From assembly GCF_007655485.1 (NCBI RefSeq), contig NZ_VJXQ01000001.1, forward strand, positions 166,466 through 230,465: a DNA stretch of 64,000 nucleotides, read 5' to 3'. The notes under the pieces are model-generated. The model worked only from the letters and a program-made list of their open reading frames with translations. It did not search any database and was not told where the DNA came from. Positions 50,556-59,511 of the stretch are shown here, piece after piece; position 1 is the stretch's first letter; every line of letters begins with the position of its first letter. Source of the stretch: Halobellus captivus (lineage in GTDB: Archaea; Halobacteriota; Halobacteria; Halobacteriales; Haloferacaceae). The translations under genes were made by a program, and so were the position numbers.

Positions 50556-52038
50556 TGTAGTCCTCCGTAGCGGTTAGCAGGGTCGCTGACGGCGGTCTGG
50601 TCGCGTTCAGTAGCGCCGTGTAGAGACGCCGACTGCGCCGGTAGGCTCCCGTCTCGATCGCGAGGTAGGCGAGGAGAAACGCGACGGCCACGGCGGCGTG
50701 TCCGACCGTCAGTTCGGCCGGTGCGGTGACGGCTGGCACGTCGCGCAGGACCGTCTCGACGGTACGGTAGATCGCGCCGTACAGCGCGATCGCCGGGAGG
50801 AACACGAACGGGACCGCACCGATCCGGACCGGCGCGGAAAGGGCGGTCTGTGCGAGCGCCGTCCGCGTCGCGTGCAGGGTTGTCAAGACGACGATAAGCA
50901 GCAGCAGAACGCCGCTGTCTGGCCCCGACCCCTTGCCGGTAAGGGCTACGAACACCGCTCCGCCCGCGACTGCCGAGAGGAGCGTCACCGCGACGCCGAC
51001 GACTCCGAGGGACCCGTGGTCGGAGTCCGGGTTCGGGCTCGTCCGATTGATCCGACTTCCCGCCGAAAGGAACTTGTAGGCCTTGTAGCACCCGTGCAGG
51101 ATCAGGTGGGTGATCGCGGCACCGAAGAATCCGAGTCCGGCCTGCATAATCATAAATCCCATCTGGCCGACGGTCGAGCAGCCAAGGCGGCGTTTGACGT
51201 CAGTTTGCACCGACTTGAGGAGCTTCCCGCCCAGCGCGCTGAGAGCGCCGAGGAGAACGATCGCGAGCATCACCGCAGGCTCCGCGGTGATGACCGGCGA
51301 GAACCGGAGGAGCAAGATCCCGCCAGCGTTGACGAACCCCGCGTGCATAAGCGCCGACGCGGGCGTGGGGGCGGTCATCGAGGCGAGGAGCCAACCGTGG
51401 AACGGCAGCAGCGCCGACTGGATCATCGCCCCCAGGACGAGCGCGGCGGAGACGACGAACACCGCCGTCACCGGGAGCGATCCGGCCGCCGCGGCGAACC
51501 CCGAGACGGTCGTCGCACCCGTCACCCACCACAGAACCGCGATGGCGACACCGAGCAGGGCGCTGCTCCCGAGGAAGTACCGGCGGGCGAACCGCGCGGC
51601 CGACTGCGCCTGCGGCCAGCCGCGAACGTGGCCGATCAAGTCGGCCATCACGAGCCCCATCGCCAGCCACGCGGCCGCGAAAAGCAGCGCGTGATCCGCG
51701 GCGGCGAGCAGCATTACGATCAGGGTAAATCCGAGCGTCCGGACGAAAAATCGGCCGACTCCGTGGGTTCCGGCCATATATCGACGGGAGTAGCTGTCGA
51801 CGATACCGGCGAAGAAGGTCACGACGACCCACAGGAGGAGCGTCAGCCCGTCGATCGCGAACGGGCCCGCGGTCGGAAGCGTCGTCCACCACCCGAGCGT
51901 TCGAGCCCCGACCGCTCCGAGGCTTGCGACGAACAACGCCCACGTGAGTCGCGTGACCACCACAGGCGTTAGCGCGTCCGTCTGCGGTTTCCCACTCGGT
52001 AACTCGCCGATCGCCTCCGATTGCTTCTGCCCTGTCAT
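50545..52038 (-). CDS. dabB: DabB-type membrane subunit (NuoL/MrpA-like)
   Basis: The 497-residue protein has about 14 helices and the Proton_antipo_M fold: LLPFHGWLLASMTAPTPASALMHAG (about 205-229) and VKRRLGCSTVGQMGFM are the antiporter signatures. It is not part of the nuo operon; its place directly before dabA identifies it as the ion-coupled partner of the DAB system. The ATG at 52038 is where similarity starts; 21 upstream codons in frame are basic. It has a 383-base upstream region with a perfect palindrome. Confidence 0.88.
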   Translation of the reverse strand: MTGQKQSEAIGELPSGKPQTDALTPVVVTRLTWALFVASLGAVGARTLGWWTTLPTAGPFAIDGLTLLLWVVVTFFAGIVDSYSRRYMAGTHGVGRFFVRTLGFTLIVMLLAAADHALLFAAAWLAMGLVMADLIGHVRGWPQAQSAARFARRYFLGSSALLGVAIAVLWWVTGATTVSGFAAAAGSLPVTAVFVVSAALVLGAMIQSALLPFHGWLLASMTAPTPASALMHAGFVNAGGILLLRFSPVITAEPAVMLAIVLLGALSALGGKLLKSVQTDVKRRLGCSTVGQMGFMIMQAGLGFFGAAITHLILHGCYKAYKFLSAGSRINRTSPNPDSDHGSLGVVGVAVTLLSAVAGGAVFVALTGKGSGPDSGVLLLLIVVLTTLHATRTALAQTALSAPVRIGAVPFVFLPAIALYGAIYRTVETVLRDVPAVTAPAELTVGHAAVAVAFLLAYLAIETGAYRRSRRLYTALLNATRPPSATLLTATEDYNEY

Positions 52039-52421
52039 CCTTTGGTATCTAGTTGGTCTGGCATTCCCCCCGGCGACCCGCTCCGAGGTCGCCAGTGGCA
52101 ATAGCAGATCTTCTCGTCAGTTCCAAGAACAGACTGTCTATTAAATCCACCTATACCGAACAGATCGTTCGCAGAAAGGAAATTATAGAACATTATGTTC
52201 TGGACCTCTCGGCTCGTTCTGATGAGCGATTTTGCTCCCTCGATACCGATCTATCGTTGTGCCCCGCGAATCCGTGCAGCGACCGAGAGCCGTCTGTGGG
52301 ACTCCTTCCGGCGAAACGCGCGACTATTCGGCCTATCGAACACAACGAACGGACGAGACGAACCGCCGAGCGAGATGTGCCCGTAGTGAGACTTTGAGGG
52401 GGCTACGGTCGTCGGGCGGGC
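52039..52421. other. upstream region of dabB with a 15-base palindrome at 52187-52201
   Basis: No convincing gene. AT-rich between about 52130 and 52200. AGAACAT-T-ATGTTCT at 52187-52201 is a perfect 7+1+7 palindrome about 150 bases before the dabB start and is a good candidate operator; the sequence also lies 220 bases beyond the end of the Lrp-type gene. The rest holds nothing I recognise. Confidence 0.5.
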
Positions 52422-52886
52422 TTACGGGGAGTCGAACTCGCCGAACGGTTTCGTCTCGTGACTGCGGACGAGCACCTCGTCCGCCACCGTCAGCCCCATC
52501 TCCAACAGCTCCTGTGCGACGGGTGTGATGTCGCCGTCCGTCTCCCCAACCACGGTGACGAGGAGGTTCCGCTCGCCCGTGACGAGTTCCTGGACGGAGA
52601 TGACGCCGTCGATATCGAGGATATCCGGGATGAGATCGCCGCGCTCCGGGATCGACGCCGTGCAGAACAACAACATCCGGAGCGGGTACCCGGACGCCTG
52701 ATAGTCCACGTCGGCGCTGTATCCCTTGATCATCCCGTCGGATTCGAGCCGCTGAATCCGCTTGCGGACGGTGCTGTCGGACGTCCCAGTCCGCTCGGCG
52801 ATATCCCCTGAGGACATATTTCGGGCATCTTCCTGGAGCGCGTGGAGGATCGCTTTGTCGACGTCGTCGATATCGTCTTCGGCCAT
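52422..52886 (-). CDS. Lrp/AsnC family transcriptional regulator
   Basis: The 154-residue regulator has an AsnC-type helix-turn-helix (about 8-60: DKAILHALQEDARNMSSGDIAERTGTSDSTVRKRIQRLESDGMI is the domain span) and an RAM ligand/oligomerisation domain (about 65-145). The distinct GTSDSTVRKRIQRL recognition helix is clear. It lies upstream of dabB on the same strand and could regulate it or the ABC genes; no target can be shown. The ligand is probably an amino acid or related metabolite. Confidence 0.9.
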   Translation of the reverse strand: MAEDDIDDVDKAILHALQEDARNMSSGDIAERTGTSDSTVRKRIQRLESDGMIKGYSADVDYQASGYPLRMLLFCTASIPERGDLIPDILDIDGVISVQELVTGERNLLVTVVGETDGDITPVAQELLEMGLTVADEVLVRSHETKPFGEFDSP

Positions 52887-52945
52887 ACGCGGGTGTTCGC
52901 GGGTTACGGACTAAGGAACTTCGCTCGTCGGACCGGTCGACGGAA

Positions 52946-53707
52946 TTAGTCCGTTCGCGGAACGGCCAGCGCGCCCGCGGCGAAGAAGGCCGCCGCGAGG
53001 ACCGCGACCACGAGGAGGTTCGGGAGCGCGGCGGTCGCAGCCTCCGGATACGTCACCGCGCGGACGCCGCGGGCGACGTACGTCAGCGGCGACAGGCCCA
53101 GCGCGGGGCGGAACCACGCGGGCAACAGGTCCGGGGTGACGAAGGTATCAGAGAGGAAAAGGAGCGGCAGCGCGATGGCGTTCGAGGCCGCGATGACGCC
53201 GTCTTGGGAGTCTGCGACGCGACCGATGATCGCACCGAGGCCGCAGAAGAGGACGACGCCGAGGGCGACGAACGGTACGATCAGAAGCGTCGCGGGCGTC
53301 GTCGGAATCGACGTGCCGGTGACGAGCGCCGAGAGCGCGAGCAGTAAGAGCGCCGCGACGCCGATCACGACGACGTTCACGAGCGACTGCGCGAGGAGCC
53401 ACTCCGCGCGGGTCAACGGCGTCGTCGCCAGCTTCTCGAAGCGACTTCCTTCGCGGTAGCGCGCCACGGTACTTCCGATCCGTGACAACGGCGTAAAGAG
53501 GACGACGACCGCGAGGTATCCCGCGATGTAGTAGCCCTTCGGCTCCGCGAAGAGGCCCCCGCCCGTCGGCTGCGTCTGCACCAGCGCGCCGAAGATCACG
53601 ACGATAATCGCCGGGAAGAAGAAGGTGAAGAACACCGCCGTCCGCCGCCGGAGGAAGGCGTGCCACGACGCGGTGAACTCCGCGCGGATGCGGCCGAGAC
53701 GGCTCAT
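52946..53707 (-). CDS. ABC-2 type transporter permease
   Basis: The 253-residue permease has six helices and the ABC-2 layout: an N-terminal amphipathic segment, YREGSRFEKLATTPLTRAEWLLAQ (the coupling region, about 83-106) and LPLLFLSDTFVTPDLLPAWFRPALGLSPLTYVARGVR near the end (about 183-220). Works with the ATPase encoded upstream, overlapping by 4 bases. Such pairs export drugs, lipids or polysaccharides. Confidence 0.9.
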   Translation of the reverse strand: MSRLGRIRAEFTASWHAFLRRRTAVFFTFFFPAIIVVIFGALVQTQPTGGGLFAEPKGYYIAGYLAVVVLFTPLSRIGSTVARYREGSRFEKLATTPLTRAEWLLAQSLVNVVVIGVAALLLLALSALVTGTSIPTTPATLLIVPFVALGVVLFCGLGAIIGRVADSQDGVIAASNAIALPLLFLSDTFVTPDLLPAWFRPALGLSPLTYVARGVRAVTYPEAATAALPNLLVVAVLAAAFFAAGALAVPRTD

Positions 53708-54711
53708 CGACGCTCCCCTCCGGCGTCGATATCGGCGGTGTTGGCGGTGGTGTCGGCGATCTCAGCGCTGTCGGCGTCGAATGAGCTCCCCGTCAGTTCG
53801 AGGTAGACGTCCTCGAGGCCGGGTTGCTTCCACGTCAGCGATTCGAACGCGACACCGCGCCTTTCGAGCGCGCTCACGACGTCACCGATCTCTCGGGGAC
53901 CCACACCCTCGACTGTCAGCATCCCGTCGGCGACGGAGACGTCGAAGGATATCTCGGGATCGTCGGACGGCTGGCTCCCGTCGCCGTCGAGACCCGCTGC
54001 GAGCCGAGATTTGTCCGGGGCCGACTCGGTCTCGACGACGAGCCGACTCCGACCCCCGTGTGCCTCGATGAGATCGTTCGGTGACCCGACGGCGACGAGT
54101 CGTCCCTCGCTCAGGAAGCCCACGCGGTCGGCGAGGCGTTCGACCTCGGCCATCGAGTGGCTGGTGAGGAAGACGGTCGTCCCTCCCGCCGCGAGGCCGT
54201 CGAGGAGCGACCACAGCGCGCGGCGACCCGCGGGGTCGATTCCGGTCGTTGGTTCGTCGAGAAAGAGCATCTCGGGGTCGTTCACGAGCGCGATGGCGAC
54301 GCAGACGCGACGCTTCTGTCCCCCCGAGAGCGTCTCGTACCACTGTTCGGCACTCTCGCCTTCGATTCCGACGTCAGAGAGCACTTCTTCGGGCGTACGC
54401 GCGCGTTCGTACAGGCCGCCGTACTGCGCCAGCAGTTCGCGGGGGGTCAGCCGCGCCGCGGGCGAAAACGATTGCGGAAGGAGGCCGATCTTCGATTTCT
54501 CGACGTGCTCGGGGTCGCGCCCCAGAACGGACACCTCGCCGTCGACCCTCGTCGTCCCCGTGAGCGCACGGACAAGCGTGGTCTTTCCCGCGCCGTTGGG
54601 GCCGACGAGGCCGAACACCTCGCCCGCGTCGACGTCGATCGAAACGCCGTCGAGCGCCGTCACGTCGTCGTAGGATTTCCGAACCTCGCGGGCGACGAGT
54701 GCCGCTGTCAT
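53704..54711 (-). CDS. ABC transporter ATP-binding protein
   Basis: The 335-residue ATPase has Walker A GPNGAGKTT (about 37-45), Q-loop LLPQSF, signature LSGGQKRR (about 129-136), Walker B MLFLDEPTTGIDP (about 148-160) and switch His in LTSHSMAE. A C-terminal accessory domain follows (about 235-310), with an acidic Asp/Thr-rich tail. It is of the DrrA/CcmA drug-export type. The start at 54711 is chosen over an ORF extending 40 residues upstream. Confidence 0.92.
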   Translation of the reverse strand: MTAALVAREVRKSYDDVTALDGVSIDVDAGEVFGLVGPNGAGKTTLVRALTGTTRVDGEVSVLGRDPEHVEKSKIGLLPQSFSPAARLTPRELLAQYGGLYERARTPEEVLSDVGIEGESAEQWYETLSGGQKRRVCVAIALVNDPEMLFLDEPTTGIDPAGRRALWSLLDGLAAGGTTVFLTSHSMAEVERLADRVGFLSEGRLVAVGSPNDLIEAHGGRSRLVVETESAPDKSRLAAGLDGDGSQPSDDPEISFDVSVADGMLTVEGVGPREIGDVVSALERRGVAFESLTWKQPGLEDVYLELTGSSFDADSAEIADTTANTADIDAGGERR

Positions 54712-54843
54712 ATCTCCGTCTCCGAACGCTCCGGTGGTAAGCCGTTCGGATCCGATCGGCGCTTCTGATCCGAAAGTGCCTGTGACGCTCTCCCGCGGCC
54801 GCGCGGCCGAACCGCCCTTGTGCTCGCGCACCGTCGATCCCGT

Positions 54844-56280
54844 ATGGACAACCGTCGCAGACGCCGGGTGCTTCGGGCCGGGATCGCCGCCGGACTCGCG
54901 TCGTTAGCGGGGTGTACCGGCCTCAGCGCGCCCGGCGGTGACAGCGGTGCCGATTCGACCGACGAGACCACGATGTCGGGCGGCGGTCGAGACGAAGGTT
55001 CGGAGGCCGCCGAACCTCGGGTACCGACGCCGACGGAGACGGGCGGCCCGCGGCCGGATCTCGAGGATGCGAGTGTGGCCCTCGAACCGATCGCCGCGGG
55101 GTTCGCGGCCCCGCTCGATTTCGTCGCTCCAGCCGGAACCGACCGTCGGTTCGTCGTCGACCGCGACGGCCGCATCTGGGACATCGATGGGCGCGGCCGA
55201 AGCGACTCGCCCTTTCTCGATCTCTCCGACCGCGTCCTCCTCGGGGGCGAGCGCGGCCTGCTGGGTGCGGCGGCTCATCCGGAGTTCGCGGACAACGGTC
55301 GGCTTTACGTCCGCTACAGCACCGAACCCCGATCGGGAACGCCGCGTACCTACAGTCACACGGCCGTCCTCGCGGAGCTCACGGTGGATCCCGACGCCGA
55401 CGCCGTCGGCGACCCCGAAGAGCGGAGAGTCCTCGAAGTGCCACAGCCGCAGTCGAACCACAACGCCGGAGCGCTCGCGTTCGGCCCCGACGGCTACCTC
55501 TACGTCGCGTTCGGCGACGGCGGCGGCGGCAACGACGTCGGCACGGGGCACGTCGACGACTGGTACGACGCCGTTGACGGCGGAAACGGGCAGGACGTCA
55601 CCGAGAACCTCCTCGGAAGCGTCCTCCGGATCGACGTGAACGGGCGCGGCGGCGTCGACGGGAGCAGTGCAACCGCGGGCGGTGATGAGAAACCGTACGC
55701 GATTCCCGAGAACAATCCGCTCGTCGGCCGCGAGGGGCTCGACGAACAGTACGCGTGGGGATTTCGGAACCCTTGGCGGCTCTCGTTTCACGGTCGGGAC
55801 TGCTACGTCGCCGACGTCGGACAGAGCGCGTGGGAGGAGCTGAACCTCCTCGAACGCGGCGGAAACTACGGGTGGAACGTCCGCGAGGGGGCGCACTGCT
55901 TCCGCGCGGAGTCGTGCCCCGTCGCGACGCCCGCTGGCGATGTGTTCGTCGATCCCGTGGCGGAGTACCCGCACGACGGCGGTGACGTCACCGGGGTCTC
56001 TGTCATCGGCGGCGTCGTCTGCGAGAGCGAGTCGCTGGGCGCGCTACGCGGCGCGTACGTCTTCGCGGACTTTCTCGCGCGCGGTCGGCTGTTCGCGGTC
56101 GACCCCGGCGAGCCGACTCCGTGGGACATCTCGACGGTTTCGATCGACGGCGACGACAATCTCGGTCAGTTCGTCCTCGGATTCGGCCGCGATCAAGCGG
56201 GCGAGGTGTACCTGCTCACGACCGAGGAGAGCGACGGCAGCGGCGACACAGGGGCCGTCGCTCGGCTCACGTCGTCCTAA
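54844..56280 (+). CDS. Tat-secreted lipoprotein, PQQ-type glucose/sorbosone dehydrogenase
   Basis: The 478-residue protein begins with a twin-arginine signal (RRRRRVLRAGIAAGLASLAGC) whose lipobox LAGC puts a lipidated Cys at about residue 24. An acidic Gly/Thr-rich linker leads to a six-bladed soluble aldose dehydrogenase-like propeller (about 80-475). Characteristic are PLDFVAPAG, GGERGLLGAAAHPEF, NHNAGALAFGPDGYLYVAFGDGGG and YAWGFRNPWRLSF. It would oxidise sugars at the outer surface using PQQ; cofactor supply in this organism is unknown. No neighbours suggest the substrate. Confidence 0.88.
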   Translation: MDNRRRRRVLRAGIAAGLASLAGCTGLSAPGGDSGADSTDETTMSGGGRDEGSEAAEPRVPTPTETGGPRPDLEDASVALEPIAAGFAAPLDFVAPAGTDRRFVVDRDGRIWDIDGRGRSDSPFLDLSDRVLLGGERGLLGAAAHPEFADNGRLYVRYSTEPRSGTPRTYSHTAVLAELTVDPDADAVGDPEERRVLEVPQPQSNHNAGALAFGPDGYLYVAFGDGGGGNDVGTGHVDDWYDAVDGGNGQDVTENLLGSVLRIDVNGRGGVDGSSATAGGDEKPYAIPENNPLVGREGLDEQYAWGFRNPWRLSFHGRDCYVADVGQSAWEELNLLERGGNYGWNVREGAHCFRAESCPVATPAGDVFVDPVAEYPHDGGDVTGVSVIGGVVCESESLGALRGAYVFADFLARGRLFAVDPGEPTPWDISTVSIDGDDNLGQFVLGFGRDQAGEVYLLTTEESDGSGDTGAVARLTSS

Positions 56281-56286
56281 CTCGAA

Positions 56287-57228
56287 TTACTGTGGCTGTG
56301 TGTCAGCGTCGCCGCTCTCGTCTCCTTTGTCGACACCACCGCCCTCGTCTCCTTTATCGGCACCACCGCTCTCGTCCCGTCTGTCGGTATCGTCGGAGCC
56401 GGGTACCTCGTCGACTTCGTCCTTGATCGAGGCCAGTTCGGCTTCGACGTCTACCTGCGGTGACTCGTCGGCGTCGCGTTCGTCCCCTGGGTCTGCCGTT
56501 CGGTCGCCGCCGGAATCGGGAGAATCGGAAGAATCGGAGGAATCGGCGCTGTCGCGAACGGCGATCTCGACGCCGCCGGACGCCGCAGTTTCGTCGGCTC
56601 GTCGCGATGTGTCCGACGCCGTCGAAGTGCGGTCCTCCCGTCGGTAGCCGTATCGGTCTGCCTCGCGCGCACTCGATGCACCGGCGAGCCGGTCCGATAC
56701 CTCCTCGGAGAGCTGTCTGGCGTCTTCGAGGAGCGTCCGAGACGTCTCGTCCTCGGGCAGTTCGGACTCCGAAAGCGCCGTCTGAAGCTCCGACAGCGCG
56801 CGTTCGACGCCCGAGACCGCGCCGCGACCGACGCCCGCGACGCCGTCGCTCAATCGCGACGTCGAGGAGTGGTCGGCGCGCCCCGAGCCGTCGAACGCCG
56901 AGCGCTCCGGATCGGCGAGTCGGAGCGCCCCGCGGAGGAGTTCTAACGACTGGATCGTCGCTTCGAGAGTCGCGATGAGCGTCGGGAGCGTGTACTGCTC
57001 GGTGAATCGGAACAGCTCCGAGAGCGACGGCGGGCTCGGGGAGCGACGCCGACGCGTGGGCGTCGGTCGCGGCGATCGGCGGTCGTCCGGCGCGTCGGCT
57101 TCGCGGCGCGTCTCGATCGATCGCTCTGCGGGCCGATCATCGTCGAGTTCGGCTCGAAGCGCGGAGAGCGTCGCTTCGAGTTCCGCGACGAGTTCGCGGA
57201 GGTCCGCCTCGGAGTCGCGTGGGGCCAT
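56287..57228 (-). CDS. acidic helical protein, function unknown (DUF7547-like)
   Basis: The 313-residue protein starts with a coiled-coil-like helix (about 5-30: DLRELVAELEATLSALRAEL). A linker with basic SPRPTPTRRRRSPSPP, a conserved-looking helical core (about 70-180: LSELFRFTEQYTLPTLIATLEATIQSLELLRGALRL) and a long acidic tail follow. The tail ends in three DKGDES/G-G repeats. Resembles haloarchaeal DUF7547 proteins; possibly membrane-peripheral or scaffold-like. No motif gives a function. Confidence 0.7.
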   Translation of the reverse strand: MAPRDSEADLRELVAELEATLSALRAELDDDRPAERSIETRREADAPDDRRSPRPTPTRRRRSPSPPSLSELFRFTEQYTLPTLIATLEATIQSLELLRGALRLADPERSAFDGSGRADHSSTSRLSDGVAGVGRGAVSGVERALSELQTALSESELPEDETSRTLLEDARQLSEEVSDRLAGASSAREADRYGYRREDRTSTASDTSRRADETAASGGVEIAVRDSADSSDSSDSPDSGGDRTADPGDERDADESPQVDVEAELASIKDEVDEVPGSDDTDRRDESGGADKGDEGGGVDKGDESGDADTQPQ

Positions 57229-57354
57229 ACCCTGTGTTAGGCTCGGACGCTCAAAAGCGTGTGCGCCGCGGTCGAGAGAGACCGCAGCGAGATAGCGGGA
57301 AATCGACCCGAGTCGGCGGGAGGACGACCGGGAAACGGACGTTGGGCGCGCTGT

Positions 57355-58443
57355 TCAGCGGAAACGACCCCGCTCGTACTGCTTCGGCCACTCGACGTCG
57401 ACGCCGAGGTCGCGGGCGGCCTCCAGGGTGAAATACGGGTTCCGAATGTGCTCGCGCGCCAGCAGCGCCAGGTCGGCGCGGCCGTTCCGGATCAGCTGAT
57501 CGGCCTGTTCGGGCGTCGTGATTCCGCCGACCGCACCGACGGCCGCGTCCGTGGCATCCTTGACGCGCTCGGCGTACGGCACCTGGTAGCCGGGGCCGCT
57601 TTCGGGCACCCGTTGGTCGGGGTGGATCCCACCGGAACTCACGTCGATCAGATCCGCGCCCGCATCCGAAAGGAGCGGTGCCAGACGGGCGGAGTCGTCG
57701 AGGTCCCACGAGGGACGGTCGGGGAGCCAGTCCGTCGCGGAGATCCGCACGAACAGGGGCTGATCGTCGGGCCACACGTCGCGGACCGCTTCGGTGACTT
57801 CGAGCGGGAAGCGAGCCCGGTTCTCGAAGGAACCGCCGTACTCGTCGTCTCGATCGTTCGTGACGGGCGAGAGGAACTCGTGGAGGAGGTACCCGTGCGC
57901 GAGGTGAATTTCGGCGATCCCGAAGCCGACGTCGCGTGCGCGCTCGGCCGCCAGACGGAACTGCTCGATCACCCGGTCCATATCCTCCCATGTCATCGCT
58001 CGCGTGGGGACCGGTTCACCCGTCGAATGCGGGTACGGGTCATCGCTCGGGGCGATCACCTCCCAACCGCCGTCATCGACGGGGATGGGCGTTCCGCCGT
58101 CCCACGGCGGCGTAACGCTTCCTTTCCGCCCCGCGTGGGCCAACTGGATACCCGGAACGCTCCCCCGTTCTCGGATGAACGCGACCGTCTCTCGGAGGGC
58201 GTCGCCGTGATCCTCGGACCAGATTCCGAGATCGCCCGGAGAGATGCGGCCGACGGGCGAGACGGCGGTCGCTTCTGTCATTACGACTCCCGCGCCGCCG
58301 ACTGCCCGGCTTCCGAGGTGCACACGATGCCACTCGGTCGCGAAGCCGTCCTCGGCGGAGTACTGACACATCGGCGACACAGTGACGCGGTTCGGAATCT
58401 CCGTGCTGCGGAGTTCCAGCGGGGAGAACAGCGAATCGGTCAT
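57355..58443 (-). CDS. NADH:flavin oxidoreductase, Old Yellow Enzyme family (YqjM-like)
   Basis: The 362-residue TIM-barrel flavoprotein starts with SLFSPLELRSTEIPNRVTVSPMCQYSAEDG (FMN-binding N-terminus; the Cys in MCQYS is the YqjM redox-sensing residue). It has HAGRKGS and PWDGG, substrate residues in EIHLAHGYLLHEFLSPVTNDRDDEYGGS, and GGITTPEQADQLI near the end. It reduces activated C=C bonds using NAD(P)H. Divergent from the small gene at 58615, with a metalloregulator-like site between them. Confidence 0.92.
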   Translation of the reverse strand: MTDSLFSPLELRSTEIPNRVTVSPMCQYSAEDGFATEWHRVHLGSRAVGGAGVVMTEATAVSPVGRISPGDLGIWSEDHGDALRETVAFIRERGSVPGIQLAHAGRKGSVTPPWDGGTPIPVDDGGWEVIAPSDDPYPHSTGEPVPTRAMTWEDMDRVIEQFRLAAERARDVGFGIAEIHLAHGYLLHEFLSPVTNDRDDEYGGSFENRARFPLEVTEAVRDVWPDDQPLFVRISATDWLPDRPSWDLDDSARLAPLLSDAGADLIDVSSGGIHPDQRVPESGPGYQVPYAERVKDATDAAVGAVGGITTPEQADQLIRNGRADLALLAREHIRNPYFTLEAARDLGVDVEWPKQYERGRFR

Positions 58444-58564
58444 CGTCGGAGTCTCGTTCTGCGGGAGTATACGCTTGACGTCCGCGGAAGGCTGGTGACG
58501 GTAGATCGTCGTCGGAGGTCACCCGTACTCGGAGCTGGCGGTCGAAGCGCCCACAGACGATTCG

Positions 58565-58581
58565 TTTTAGGCCGACCAAAA
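58565..58581. promoter_or_regulatory. DtxR/SirR-like operator next to the small gene
   Basis: TTTTAGGCCGACCAAAA, 15 of 17 positions as at the ZIP promoter (3201-3217). It ends 33 bases before the ATG at 58615, just upstream of a TATA-like GTTTTATT (58584-58591), so a bound repressor would block TFB/TBP. The OYE gene on the other side starts 121 bases away. Confidence 0.6.
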
Positions 58582-58614
58582 GCGTTTTATTCGCAGCCCG
58601 GTCATCCACTGGTG

Positions 58615-58794
58615 ATGAACGGAACGAATGTCGTCGAGGGCGACGGCGCTATCGAACGCGGTTCCGACGGGCGAGCAACGACGCAGGTCTCGGCGCATCG
58701 GTCGTCGCCGGACCGCGTCGTCTTCACCGAGAGCGGAAATTGCGACGGGTGGATCTCGATCGATGCGGAGCTTTCGACGCCGCTCGAGCGGTAA
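58615..58794 (+). CDS. small haloarchaeal protein, possibly DUF7331-like
   Basis: A 59-residue acidic protein, MNGTNVVEGDG onward, ending VVFTESGNCDGWISIDAELSTPLER. The C-terminal ESGN-x-DGWI pattern recalls short haloarchaeal proteins that share a DAWI/DGWI block. Its promoter has the TATA-like box and the metalloregulator-like operator described at 58565. A metal- or redox-related role is suggested only by that site. Confidence 0.65.
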   Translation: MNGTNVVEGDGAIERGSDGRATTQVSAHRSSPDRVVFTESGNCDGWISIDAELSTPLER

Positions 58795-58855
58795 ACTCGG
58801 TGATCAGAAAAGACAGATTTCGGTTCTTCTGACGGTCACAGGCGGTTCGAGGACG

Positions 58856-59404
58856 CTACTCCATCGCGGATTCGATCACGAGCGTGTCGTCTTCGAGGTA
58901 GTGCTCGAAGTGGTGGGCCGCCTCTTCGACCTCGATGAGGTTCTCGCGGAGCATATGCGCGGTCGTTGGATCGCCGAGGTTCTCCGCCAGCTCGATGTGG
59001 TCTCGAAGCGTCTCGATGATGTCGCCGTACATCTCCATATCGTTCCGAAGCGACGTGCGGATGTCGTACACGTCCTCGTCTTCCGGCGTCACCGCCGCCC
59101 GTTCCTCAAGCGCACCCATTCCGGCGACCGGTACGCCACCGAGCGCCTGCGCGCGCTCGGCCAGTTCGTCGGCGAACGCTTCCGCCTCTTCGGCGGCCTC
59201 GCCGAGGAACAGATGGAGATCGCGGAACTCCGCACCCTCGACGTTCCAGTGGTGCTTCCGCAGTTGGTGGTAGAGGACGTACGTCGACGCCAGATCCGTG
59301 TTCAACGCGTCAACTATCTGTGTGGCCTTCTCTGAATCCATCCGGAGGGCTTCGCTTCCCTCGACTTCGCCCGCGTGCTGTCGGACCGTCTTTTGGGTAC
59401 TCAT
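58856..59404 (-). CDS. dpsA: Dps-type ferritin, DNA protection during starvation
   Basis: The 182-residue four-helix protein forms the 12-mer that oxidises and stores iron. The inter-subunit ferroxidase ligands are visible in YHQLRKHHWNVEGAEFRDLHLFLGEAAEEAEAFADELAER (His and Asp/Glu positions about 52-85). It belongs to the haloarchaeal DpsA type. The start MSTQKTVRQHAGEV is given; a Met 8 codons upstream is less likely. It protects DNA from hydroxyl radicals. Confidence 0.93.
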   Translation of the reverse strand: MSTQKTVRQHAGEVEGSEALRMDSEKATQIVDALNTDLASTYVLYHQLRKHHWNVEGAEFRDLHLFLGEAAEEAEAFADELAERAQALGGVPVAGMGALEERAAVTPEDEDVYDIRTSLRNDMEMYGDIIETLRDHIELAENLGDPTTAHMLRENLIEVEEAAHHFEHYLEDDTLVIESAME

Positions 59405-59511
59405 CGCGGGTAGTACTTGGACTGCCAACGACTTAATACTTCGACCTCCAGAAAAATGTTTTTGCTAAATACGAATAATACATAACAAAACTATGATCCG
59501 TTCGGGCATCG

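Noticed and set aside
50545-52038. Additional Nuo/Mrp antiporter subunit
   Set aside because: The fold is NuoL-like, but the overlapping DUF2309 gene identifies it as DabB; no other mrp genes are present.
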